Assembly (NCBI GenBank): GCA_933210815.1
Contig: OW119922.1
Coordinates: forward strand, 77,271,130-77,335,129
Origin: Meta bourneti
Lineage: Eukaryota; Arthropoda; Arachnida; Araneae; Tetragnathidae
Direction: 5' to 3'
Length of the DNA: 64,000 bases
Part shown: one piece after another, positions 35,100 to 46,312 of the stretch
Layout: every line of letters begins with the position of its first letter
How positions within the stretch are numbered: position 1 is the stretch's first letter
Notes under the pieces: generated by a model
The model's input: only the letters and a program-made list of their open reading frames with translations
Told to the model about the DNA's origin: nothing
Database searches by the model: none
Position numbers and translations under genes: made by a program

Positions 35100-36212
35100 A
35101 TTTTCATCGTTCGTGTTGCTGCTCAATACTAGGGTAGGGGGATTTTATTTTAGTTCTGTTCTCTGAATAAACAATTGACATATTGATAAATGAAAATATT
35201 TTGCAAAAATAATGCTTATTTATTGGTTTCTAACTTCGTTGGTTATTTTAGAATTTATATATTTATTATTATTGCTAAGTCCCATGCGTTGCAGTTCAGT
35301 TTTTACAGGATGATTTTAACCGCTTTTTCGTTTCAGTGATTTTCAACACGTGTGTTGCAAGAATTGCATTGTTATGCCTTATGGATGGTGAAACGGTTTC
35401 AATAGTGTAAGATTTATTTCATTTTAACGGTTTGGTTTTGAACTTTTGAGATAAGTGTTCACAAATAATTTCATGCTATACCCATATCGTCGTCTTACAG
35501 CAGAAATTCATTAGCTGACACTCTATTGGAGACACTAAATGCGTATTTTTATGATAAGAAATACATAATCACATACTGCAATCTGTTTAAAAGATATATA
35601 ACACGATCAAATTGCTTACAATTTTTATTTTTTGACATAAAAACTAAGTCATTTTTTAAACAGCTGTAGTGGGAAAAACTTTTCTTTGTCAGGTGATGAA
35701 TTTTTGCTCTAAGACGACGATATGAATAATACCGGTATAAGTATTTTTTCATCAAAGTATCATAAATAAATTGTTTAAAAATATCTTTTTAGTCACTGGA
35801 GTTAAAATATGTAATTGCATATTTTCTTTACAAATCAATTGAAATTATGCTATTTTTTGTCAGATTGGCAACAAATTCTATGTAGTTTTTGGCGTTCGCA
35901 GAATTTTAGTAATTTGTGTATGCATGCCATGAGATGAAAACGGTAGAAATAGCTGTCTTAGGACAGGACAGGACACATCATCACATAGATAGCAGCTCAT
36001 CACATAGATAGAAAAAGTTTTTAAATAAAGAATATTACATAAGGAAGGATTTTAAGTTGAAAGGTCTAGGGGTGTGTAAGAACATAAAATCACCTAGTAC
36101 AAAGCCAAAAAGCACTCACCAAATCGCAAGGTAGTCAGGAAGTCACCCTCCCGTCTACTGACCGCGACTGGGAGTACTTAGGTTTTGGAGATCAATTGTA
36201 GCATCACTGTTT
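35100..36212. other. AT-rich unassigned stretch
   Basis: Contains a short direct duplication near 35978-36011 (CACATAGATAG repeated). No gene recognised. Confidence 0.5.
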
Positions 36213-36388
36213 AGGGGACCGCGGTAGTCCAGTTGGGAGAGTAACGGATTTGCAACCGGAAGGTTGCGAGTTCCAAACTTGGTCTAACCAAAGACCGTCG
36301 TGTATGCGGGGGTTGGCACACGTTAAATCTATCATGGCCTCAAATGTCCTCACGTTGGTGGGGTGCGAAAGTTTAGAGAGGGGGTTCA
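36213..36388 (+). mobile_element. SINE-A, 3'-truncated
   Basis: Well-preserved head (GACCGCGGTAGTCCAGTTGG, TTGCAACCGGAAGGTTGCGA) and first part of the body, ending after GGGTTCAGCT. The tail is missing. Confidence 0.88.
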
Positions 36389-37832
36389 GCTGTATCCCCT
36401 GTACTGCTGTTTACTCTTAAAGTACAGTGTTAACGTTTGATCATAGAGAGGAAAATCGCTTACATGAATGCTCACAAGAAATAGCTAAAACGAAAAATAA
36501 ATCTAAAGAAAAACCACCCCATGAAATATACATTCCTTCTTGGAAATCAGCTCATTCCAGTCGTCTCGCCACCCCCGTAGCACAGCGAATTAGGAAGCAA
36601 TCAATCCAATAACGAAATATAATTAACCACTTTAAATGTATTGGCGTATTGTCTGGACCGAGAAACACCCTCCGCCCAAAGACGAGCCAAACGAGATTGA
36701 AATGAGCGCATTCAATAAATAAACAAGAAAGATAAAAAACGAAATTAAGAAGGATAGAAGCCGTAACCTTCCGCGGTAAGAAAACAAAAGCTTTGGAATC
36801 TTAGAACCATTATCGAAAGTCATTTTCGAACGAGAGAGAGAAGCCATGAGCCTTCCCACCCCTTTAATATTGGGATAGGCCATTGTGGATGGGAGAGCCA
36901 AGGCCACGCGCGGCCTACTACCACGTGCTGGCCCGGTTTGCGGCGGCCCACCCACACCTGCCAAACGATGCGGGCGGATCGACTTCGAGATCCCTCCACA
37001 TTATTGAAAATAGAAGAAAAAGAATTCCTTAATCATTTGATGTCCTTTCCTTTTTATTTTTAGCCATTTTGCGTTGTCTGACAGTGAAATTTAACCGGTA
37101 TGTCGTTATGCATCGTCAATTTGAATGTCAGAAGTGGGAGATAGGGGGTGTATATGGGAATTCTGGGTGGATGACCTGATCTTGAAATACATCGTGAACG
37201 TTCTTTTGTGTTATTTATGTATTAGAAAAATTAAATGAGACGGGTTAATTTTTTAATTGTGAAATAATTGAGCACTTGCAGAAACTAGTAAAACTTCTGT
37301 TGCAAAATTGTGCTTTGTTGACGTAATATTATTTAAAGCTGGAACCCAAAAATAGCAACACAAATTTTGACGATGACTGAGTTGTTTAAGTCTTTTTATA
37401 TTGACTGTGAAGATACAAGTAGGCATCACTTCAAAATATTGATTACATAAAATATAGCCTGGATTACATGTTTGGTTTTGAAGACTGCTATGGCTTTCTG
37501 AACTTGCAGTATGGACCTTCATCCCACTAGTTCTGTTTCTAAATATCCATGTTTATGTTTTAAACACAGTACACAAAGAGAACCTGTCTTCCCATAGGAA
37601 TACGTTCACAAATATTTTAAAAGTCCAAGGATGACGGTTAAGCAATCAACTCAGATATACATGTTTTATAGATCACTCACGTAATTGTTTGACTTAGTGG
37701 TTTGCCCAATGAGTAAGTACATTCAACTGAGCAACTGTACTTGTAGTTTAAATATTCCAAAAGTTTTTAAATATCATGAGATGGACATAGTTCTTATTAG
37801 GTTCTGTTTGTTTCCTCTTTTGTCGTTTCATG
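36389..37832. other. Unassigned stretch with GC-richer patch
   Basis: The patch at about 36500-36985 is CpG-richer. It carries a 110-codon minus ORF (36632-36964) with a hydrophobic stretch but no recognisable family. The rest is AT-rich. Confidence 0.35.
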
Positions 37833-38435
37833 CGTATTGAATTAAAGTGTAAGAACCACTGCTTCAACCACTTGAAAGTACCAGAACTTCAAATGGCAGT
37901 AAAACACTGGATCTAAAGACCACAGTTCACCAATGCTTATTCCCGAAAGTCGCTTTTCACCATACTCGGGTTCACTACCAGCCCCCAAAGAGAGAATACA
38001 GAGCTCCTTTAACAGCAGCCGGGAAGAGAACCTATTTGTTTGATCCATACGAATTGAATAAAATTGCCAGAACCACTGCTTCAACTTCTTAGAAGTACCA
38101 GGATCTTCACGTTGCAGTAAAAAAGTCTGGATATAAAGGCCACAGTTCACCAATGCTTTTCACCATACTCGTATTCACCACCAGCCCTCAAAGAGAGAAT
38201 AAACAGCTCCCTTCCTAGAGGTCGGAAAAGGTAACTTTTGTTGTTCCACGAGTATTGAATTAGATTGCAAGAACCACTACTTTAACCATTTGGACCAGGA
38301 TCTTCACGTTGCAGTAAAAAAATTTGTATGTAAAGGCCACAGTTCACCAATGCTTAAACCCCAACAGTCGCTTTTCACCACCAGCCCCCAAAGAGACAAT
38401 AAACAGATCACTTCCCAGCGGCGGAAAAGGACCAA
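37833..38435. repeat. Tandem repeat, about 190-215-bp unit, 3 copies
   Basis: Units start near 37833, 38049 and 38251. Each contains GTATTGAATTA-like sequence, AAGAACCACTGCTT, CCACAGTTCACCAATGCTT, CTTTTCACCA, CCAGCCCCCAAAGAGA and GGAAAAGG-like sequence. The third unit runs into a non-repeated GC-richer segment. Confidence 0.85.
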
Positions 38436-39080
38436 AACAAATTACCACCTCCGAATTCTTTCCCTCACCAATAACTGCGATGGATCCAATTAGGACATCG
38501 AAACATTTTAGAACGGGGAGTAATTGCCAGATTCTTTGGGGCCACCCGCATTTCCATCTCGGATAAAACTCCCACTTACTAATCGCGCGTGCAATCACCA
38601 AAGAGCAAAGATTACCAGAAGAATTTTCCCTTTAAATCCTTGCATTTCTGCATCCCGACGATCGGGTTGAAAGAGGATGGCCCCATAAGCCCCCCTCTTG
38701 TAAGAGCAAATAAAATTACACGCTCGCCTCCCCCTTTCTACCGAGAATTTGCATCGCCGGGGCAACTCCGGGAAGAGGTAGCCCCTCTCACCTATGCTAG
38801 ACATATTTTCGTGCGGGGGAGCCATCTGAATTGCAAATCAGGGGGGAGATTTATGTGTGTAATTACTTCTTTTAATGGAATAAGACTGCTAGCTTCCTAA
38901 TTTCTAGATCTCATCCCACTCCCGTGGTCTCTCCAGCCCCGGTACACAATGGAGCTTCCTCTCTGAGTGGAAAAAATGCAAATTATGAGCAAACATTTTG
39001 GCAGAATTGTTACCGATAAATCTAGGCTTGCCTCCCTTGGTAGTGGAAGAATGGGCCCGTGTGGGGGATACGTTCGGGTT
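38436..39080. other. GC-richer unassigned stretch between two tandem arrays
   Basis: CpG-richer, with overlapping ORFs on both strands (103 codons plus at 38589-38900, 99 codons minus at 38897-39196) and no recognisable domain. Confidence 0.4.
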
Positions 39081-40250
39081 TTAAATGGTCCGAATGGAGG
39101 ATATCTTTGCAAATAAATTGTGTGTTTGTAGCCAAGTGTGGCGCTTGATGGTGAGCACACTCTGGGAAATGATCTGAAGATCTTCATTGTTTGCATTCGC
39201 GCCTGTTATCTGCGAGATAACGAAAAGTTAGATTTAAGGAATGTATTTTACACTCGTGTGCATTCTCTCGTGAAAATGCGATTGGATGTAGGTGGAATCG
39301 AATTTTTCTTCAAATTATTTGTTCATTGTTTTCAAGAGGAAGATAGATTCGGGTAGAAGTAAAATAACTTTTAGAAAATTTTGTTTTAATTCTCCAAAGA
39401 AATTTTAAATGATCCGAAGGGAGAATATCTTTGCAAATAAATTGTGTTTCTAGCCAAGTGTGGCACTTGATGGCGAGCACACTCTGGGAAATGATCTGAA
39501 GATCATGGTTTGTATTCGCGCCTGTTATCAGCAAGATAACGAAAGATAGATTTAAGGAATTTCTCTACACCTCGTGTACAATCTCTTGTGCAAAAGCTAT
39601 TGGATGCAGGTGCCGATCGAATCAAATTTTTCTTCAAATTACTTGTTCATTGTTTTTTCCAGAAGAGATTTGTGCAGAAGCAAAATAGCTTTTAGAAAAT
39701 TTGCTTTGATTCTCCATAAAAATTTTAAGTGGTCCGAAAGGAGGATATCTTTGCAAATAAATTGGTGTATTTGTAGCAAAGTGGGATGCTTGATGGTAAG
39801 CACGTGAGTGGGAGCTTGATTGAACTGGAAAAAACAATATATAGATCTTCATTGTTTGTCAGTGGTGCATGTTATTTGTGATGTAACGAAAGCTAGATTT
39901 AAAGAATCCACCTTTCACCTCGTAAGCATTATCTACTGAGGTAATGGTGCTGGTGGAATCGAATTTTTCATGAAAATACTTGTTAATTGTTTTATTTTAG
40001 GAAATGATAAATATGTAGAAGTAAAAGAATTTTTAGATGGTTGGTTTTGTTGAGTTTTATGCTGCCAGGGCCATATTTGATCATCCTGCGCCAAACAACT
40101 TAAAATAAACGTACAAATACAAAATGAAAGCTTTATTGACACAGAAGAAAGAAATATACTCAGAATGAAATCAAACCTGAGCCACCTACAATTCGCAGGT
40201 TACTATCATCTGCTAGAAAAGAAATTTTGTGTTTTGATTCTCCAAACAAT
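39081..40250. repeat. Tandem repeat, about 320-bp unit, 3 copies
   Basis: Units begin near 39081, 39405 and 39725. Shared blocks are GGTCCGAATGGAGGATATCT, CTTTGCAAATAAATTG, GCTTGATGGTGAGCAC, TTGTTCATTGTTTT and GATTCTCC. The third unit is the most diverged and is split by a SINE-B insertion; its last block resumes after 40212. Short ORFs shared by units are coincidental. Confidence 0.87.
40035..40212 (-). mobile_element. SINE-B inserted in the third array unit
   Basis: Reverse copy: GATGGTTGGTTTTGTTGAGT, CATCCTGCGCCAAACAAC, TTATTGACACAGAAGAAAGA and CACCTACAATTCGCAGGTTA. The head beyond the B-box is missing. Confidence 0.82.
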
Positions 40251-40709
40251 TTAGGCTGAATCCATTAAAGTAAGATGGAATACTTGTGTAACAAATTTTC
40301 TGACTGCCACAAGAGTTCTATCTTGATCTCATCATTCAGATAAAGCTTAATGGAAGAAAAAAGTTTTAGAAAAAGCAGGTTTCATAAAAATAAATAACAA
40401 GTAAGCAAAAGGAAATTAAAAATCAAATTCCAACAGAGAACAAACAAAATATCGTATTGCTGCTACTTACGATCACGAAATAAAGTAATCAATGCATGAA
40501 ACGAGACCGTATTAAAATGTAAACGTGCGATAATTGGAGATATTTCTTAGCAAATATAAAATAATCCAATAGTCTATAAAATTAATTAATGTGTGTGATA
40601 ATAATGATTGATGAAAAGAACTTAGAAATAAATGAAATCATACAATGCTATTGTCAAACAAGAGCGTTTAACCTAAGTCTGATTGCGTCTCCGACGAGAA
40701 GATAGTGAA
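40251..40709. other. AT-rich unassigned stretch
   Basis: Nothing recognised. Confidence 0.5.
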
Positions 40710-40980
40710 CCCTGGGTCAGTCGATTTTTGAAAAGGTGTGAAAGCTCGTTAGGAGAAAGCTGCTGTACGCAAAAGCATGAATGGCGTTCGCCGTGGACGG
40801 TTTTTACCCTGCCAACTCCTTATCACTGCTACCGCTTTCAGCAACAAATGATAACTTTTGAAACGAAATCTACGCTATAGAAGCCAGTTGTGTTGAACAC
40901 GTCACCTAATTCTAAGAATAGACTCGTTCGAAACCACGTGATTCAAATGCCAATTCGCCGCAGTAAGACCACAATTATTT
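40710..40980 (+). repeat. Repeat D, copy 2
   Basis: Forward counterpart of 10600-10865, from GGGTCAGTCGATTTTTGAAA through GTGTGAAAGCTCGTTAGGAG to CGAAACCACGTGATTCAAAT. A 65-codon ORF covers part of it but is out of frame with the best ORF in copy 1. Confidence 0.7.
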
Positions 40981-41846
40981 TCAATGAATGAAAATAAATA
41001 AGATAGGACGATTTTCAAATGAAGACACTTAAAACTATCAAAGGAGTTACACTTATGTTGAGACAACTAACGAGTTCGAGCCTACATTAAAATTGGAAAA
41101 TACTTTATGACCTTTTATAAAAAAAGCTACACCAATTGCACTGACAGACTAAAACCGTAGTTCTTCGAAATATGTTAAGGAATATAATTATCACGCATGT
41201 TTAAATTTGCACGAACTGTTTAAAACAATTTTCTCGAGGGATAATATTAAATATTTTGTACCTCCCACTGAGTTAGGCTGCTTCAATATAAATGGTGTTA
41301 GCGGAGCTTTGAGTAGATTATATTACAAATTCTAAATAGTCCATATTGAAACGATTATCTAGTCAACTTAGTGACGGCTTCATTCTCAGAGCATTTTTAT
41401 TAGTTGAATAATTTATACAGGTAAATATGATGTATGATGTTCTTAACGCTTAAATGGGTCACAAATTTGCGTATGAACTGTTTGAGTGTCTCATCCACAA
41501 AACATGAATCGATTCCAACTAACTTCATTATCCCTTGTGAGCTAATGTATTCAATTTTACCAAGATCCCCCTCTAGTAGTCTCAACGTTCCGATGGTGAG
41601 GAAGCTCTTAATGTTGCGGTGATCAATATCAATTATACGAGTCGATTATCGGTTTCTTAGAAGTTGAATGATCTTGAAGTAATTTACATCTCTGTTTCGA
41701 ATTTGATTCTGTAAGACCACACTCTGCGAAACGAACTATTCAACTATCACTCAGAGAGCACTCTGCTGTACAACATAATAATTGCGTTTATCATGATGTA
41801 TAGCAAATTCGGTGTGTGCGTTTGAAAATTTAGCCACCTAGGGTTT
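40981..41846. other. AT-rich unassigned stretch
   Basis: Overlapping 61-62-codon ORFs on both strands at 41400-41622. Nothing recognised. Confidence 0.5.
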
Positions 41847-42067
41847 TTAACCTTCCAAGTGGTTTCAACAAGATATCTTATCCATAAAGATGACAAATTT
41901 TACCAATGGTGAAATATCTCGTCATCAAGATATTGCCGATTTTTTTATGATGACCAGATCACGATCTGGTCAGTTTTCTTATAATGACGAGATATCTCGT
42001 CCATTAAGATCTGGTCAGTCTTGTTATAGGCGAGATACCTCGTCGAGACAACCAGCAGGAGGGTTAA
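41847..42067 (+). mobile_element. TTAA-MITE, complete
   Basis: TTAA at 41847-41850 and 42064-42067, ends CCTTCCAAGTGG and CAGCAGGAGGG. It carries a perfect GACGAGATATCTCGTC at 41986-42001. Confidence 0.9.
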
Positions 42068-42119
42068 AAATACATCTTGCAAAGGACGTGTTGTTTCAGT
42101 TTTTCATAAAATGATGGCA

Positions 42120-42363
42120 TTAACCCTCCAAGTGGTTTCGACGAGATATCTAGTCCATCAAGATCTAACCAATTTCGCTACTGACGAGATATCTCGTCAT
42201 CACGAATGCCGATTTAATTCCGAAAGATATTACTGTTTTCTGATGATAACGAAATCAAGATCATGCCAGTGTTTTTCTAATGATGAGATGTATCATACAT
42301 CAAGATATGGTCAGTTTTGCTAATGACGAGATACTTCGTCAAGACAACCCTCAGAAGGGTTAA
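42120..42363 (+). mobile_element. TTAA-MITE, complete, 52 bp from the previous copy
   Basis: TTAA at 42120-42123 and 42360-42363, ends CCCTCCAAGTGG and CTCAGAAGGG. It carries a perfect palindrome at 42183-42198. Divergence from its neighbour and the unique spacer suggest two insertions rather than a tandem duplication. Confidence 0.9.
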
Positions 42364-44671
42364 TCAAATTCCACAAAATGTGGAATTTTATCTCCATGAA
42401 CAAAATATCATTGGTTTACAAGTAAAGGACGCTAAGTCAAAATTTTCGAGATACGAGTTTTTTAGCTTTTCTAGACCAAAATGTGATCTTTAGACTGGAG
42501 AAGTCCACCAGGTCCTTCTTTCTGAAGTATATTCTTGTAAAGTGTAAAATTTCTTTTTTGTTAGCAAATTTAAATCGACGGAAGGAGATAAAGACTATCA
42601 ATGGATCTACAAATCTAAAATTTATCGTTTTAGAATCTGTATTAGTGCATTAGGATTTAAATTTTGAAGATAAAGAGAAATCCAAGCAAAAAAAAAAGAT
42701 GTCAGTGTTCTTATATAAATGTTGCACTGCAACGTTTATTTTCATATCGCACTATTTTTTACTCGTGTTTAATAGTTAATTTTACTAGTTGACTGTTTGA
42801 CTTCCAACAACACTTTACATCCCAGCATTTGATCAATAAACTTCATACCAACTTTGAATCGCATTTTCATCAATCTTCCTTTAAGTATTTTTCGAGGCTC
42901 AATAGAACGAAACAAAATAAGTCTCGCCGAAGCAGACCGCGATCCATATAAAGAGTAAACAAAAGAGACAAAATTGCGTAAAAAGCCTTGAAGTATGCCT
43001 CACGAGAAGTTCCAATAAACCGAAAGAGGAAAACGTGTCGATACTCTCTCGGTCTTCCTCGGCTATATATACACCACACCTCCTCTGAGTCGAAAAAGAG
43101 AGAGTACTACTTCTTCCTTCCAGATCATTTTAGGGAAACGATCAAAGGAGTACAACTGTTGCTAATCCATCATGGTCACGTCCCCCCTTCCCTAGACTTC
43201 CATTCCACCCTCCAAGAAGAGAGTCTTTTCCTATCGGAAGATAGCATCGCATTCGACAAGCGGGAGTCGTCGTTTGAAAGGGACCCGTTCGCGAAGGCAG
43301 AGATCAAGATTCGTTTCTTTTCCACCCTGGCTTCTAGCCAAATGACGCTATTGCCTTCTTCTCGCTATTTCGGGGGGTGACGACTGCAGGAAGGGATGAG
43401 AGAACGAAGAGAAAAAAACTATCTTGATGATAAAAAAAGAAAACTGTTTCGTATCATTAGACAGGGAGATTAACAGCGTTTACCAACAGGAAGTTCTTTT
43501 ATGAAGAAGCGAGCATCGCTCCCCAAAGGGAGAAAAGAATTTATGTACCCCGCAATTTTTGTGGTGTGTACACAAAGGGATGCCATTGTCTTGCGTACAC
43601 GGCGATAGCCGGGCCCCTTTTATGTGGAAGGTTCCGGCCTCCGGTAGTTCCGAAAAGGATCATCGTGGTTTTCTTTAGACAGCAACAAAAAGGGTTTTTC
43701 AATTTTCCCCCTTCTGTATTCTTCGTGGATACCTCGCGGGTAGTGGCCCTGTCTCGAACATCTTGAAGAGTACTCAGACTTTATCTCTGGAGACGCTAGC
43801 TGACATAATGCGTGTTTGACGAAGCGATTATTCCTTTTCCATCTCATAAAGGTGTCATTTATAATGCAGTCAACACCTTTCCTGATAGGGCGTGCTGAGT
43901 AGGGCACGATAACGGCACTTGGAGGACACGTAAATTGGTGGAGATAGTCACCTTGGACCTGGAGGTGTATTCTGTACCTGAAGAGTCATAATTTTTCTCT
44001 TCGAAGAGAATGTGTAACATTATCTATCATCTTACTCAAGACTGCTAATATTTCAGTTAGTCCATCTATAACTTGTCATTGCTCGAAGGGAATTGAATTG
44101 TTGTTGGTTGCAAATTTCCCCTCAGTTTTTATCATGTCATCAATATTATGATCAAAAGGAATTACTGCACTTTAAGACAGACGATATAACTCGAAAAATA
44201 CAGGACGTCATACCATACTTCAACTGACATGCACTTATGTGCACTCACAGTAAAATGTTGCGTGGAACTTGTTTTATTTCAATTATATGGGATAAGGTTG
44301 CTGAAGCTTTAACCACCGTATCAAAATCTCATACACTTTAACCATTCCATTCTAATGAAACAGTCTGAATATGTGCTCGCACCCTCATGTTATTTCACCC
44401 AATCACTGGGTGATGATCGCGTGGTATTGGAAGATACTACAAATCCTAATGCAGGACTAATTGACAAGCGTGATGCTAAGCACTTTTTTGCTTTCGATAG
44501 CCAATTGTCACAATTCGATTCCCAAGTCCACGTGACCTACACTTCTGAGATCCTACGACAGCGACTCTGCCCATATGCTCCATCTATTTCATTAGAAGGT
44601 CAATGACTTTATGGGTATTGGTTCTTCAGTTGAATACATGGAATATTTATTATATAATTTAGTTAAAGCAT
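42364..44671. other. Unassigned stretch with GC-richer core
   Basis: The segment 42850-43800 is GC- and CpG-richer, with a 130-codon plus ORF (42988-43380) and smaller ORFs on both strands; no domain recognised. An 83-codon ORF at 44355-44606 looks protein-like but has no recognisable homology or clear splice sites. Confidence 0.35.
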
Positions 44672-44898
44672 AATGCGTCACAGGGCCACCAGGATACAGT
44701 GGGTTCGACCACTATGCTAGTAGCCTATGATTTGTAAGCGGTACAGGGTAACTACCCTGGCCGGCTGTAACTAACCCTGGATGTATTCCTTTCTTTTGTG
44801 CCAGTAAAAGTTTTCCTTGTGTGTGTATCCTCATTTAATTAATGAAAAACATTGCTCGTCTAGATCTGGCCCTTGCGTCATAAAAAACCCAACCTACC
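44672..44898 (+). mobile_element. SINE-B, full length, diverged head
   Basis: Head block GTGGGTTCGACCACTATGCT, body TCCTTTCTTTTGTGCCAGTA and CCTTGTGTGTGTATCC, and tail CTGGCCCTTGCGTCATAAAA ending in AACCCAACC. Confidence 0.8.
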
Positions 44899-46312
44899 AT
44901 AGTGTGTCAGATAGAACTAAATCTTTAGCATATGTGAAATTAATTTTGTGACTCAATTTAGTATTATAAACTTCAAATGGCACCACTTCAGAAGTAGCCA
45001 TCTCATCTGTTATTTAGGACATTGCACCTTTTCTGTAATTTCCAAAAGTGATTTGTGCTGAATACACAATTTTGCTTGTGGAAGGATAATGAATATATGT
45101 TTTCAAATTATAAGCCGATTAACATAACCATTTAAACATTTATTAATAAGCTAAAGACGATACTAAACTACAACGAACACAGATAAACTCTTTTACACTC
45201 TTCCAATTCTTCGTTTTTCATCACAGTATATATAATATTTACAGTTTACACGTGCATAATTAAAAATTCATTCATACTCATTGTTTGCACGGGTTCAATA
45301 AATATAATATCAAGACCACAATGTTACCACAAGTACACTAATTGACAGTTGCACGGGTATAATATAAATTAAATTCACAGAGCTCTTGCACGCGTTCACA
45401 GCCTACAACGATATTCAAATTGAATCTTCATCTCACAATCAATGTATAATTGTCTTAGTAATATGAACTGTGTATACGAACTGTATGAAAAATTAAATTC
45501 ACGGAGCGCTTGCACGAGCTCACAGCCAAAAAAGATATTCAATTAAATCTTCATCTCACAATTAATGTATAGCTGTCGTAGCAAACTAAACTGTATTAGA
45601 TCATTCTGGTTTTACAAGCACATTTAAGCCCAACTCACACTACTAAGCTTCAATAGTTACTAAGTTTGAATAAATATATGATTGAATAAGAAAAAGAAAC
45701 TCTCTCACATAAATTGCAAAACAGTTTCAATTAAGCTTAGCAATATCATCAACTTGTTCAAAGAAACAAGTTGAAATATATTTTTCTTTATCTAATTTGT
45801 GACTAAAAGTCAAGCTTGAGGGGGACACCTGTGAGTTGGTCCCGTATAAAAATACGAATGCCATTACGACGCTGAATAGACAAAGATTATAGGACTCAAT
45901 TGTAAAAACTTAAGCATTGGTATATTATCCCTCCTACCATTGTGTACGAAACCAGCTGCCCAGACAATCACGGGACTCGGATTTTGCCTCTATCTTATTA
46001 CCTAATTTTCTTTGGCTTTTGATAGGTTTTCTTCCTTATTCACTCCTAAATACAAGGGTCTGGCCATTTTGTTACATTATCTGAGCAATTAAATTCTCGC
46101 ATTCGTTTGATTCGTTTTTTATTTTCAACTCTTACAAAGGGCAAATGCGTAATTAATTGTTCAGTTTTGTTAGACATTTTTGGAATCAATTCAATTATTC
46201 TCGGTCATATATATATTGTCAGACTATAGACAATTATTTACAACATAGACTCCATTTCTTATTTTATAACAAATAAAATATTTCTGTACAGTGATCTAAA
46301 CTTTTTTCTATG
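44899..46312. other. AT-rich unassigned stretch
   Basis: No gene recognised; holds the small tandem duplication listed separately. Confidence 0.5.
45362..45600. repeat. Tandem duplication, about 125-bp unit, 2 copies
   Basis: AATTAAATTCACAGAGCTCT (about 45367) recurs as AATTAAATTCACGGAGCGCT (about 45491). Both units continue through AAATCTTCATCTCACAAT-like sequence. A partial third unit may precede them (TTTGCACGGGTTC near 45284). Confidence 0.8.

Noticed and set aside
42988..43380. 130-codon plus ORF in a GC-richer patch
   Set aside because: Overlaps other open frames and has no recognisable family.
44355..44606. 83-codon ORF with protein-like composition
   Set aside because: Frame opens only from 44313, no clear splice sites, no recognised similarity; kept as unassigned sequence.
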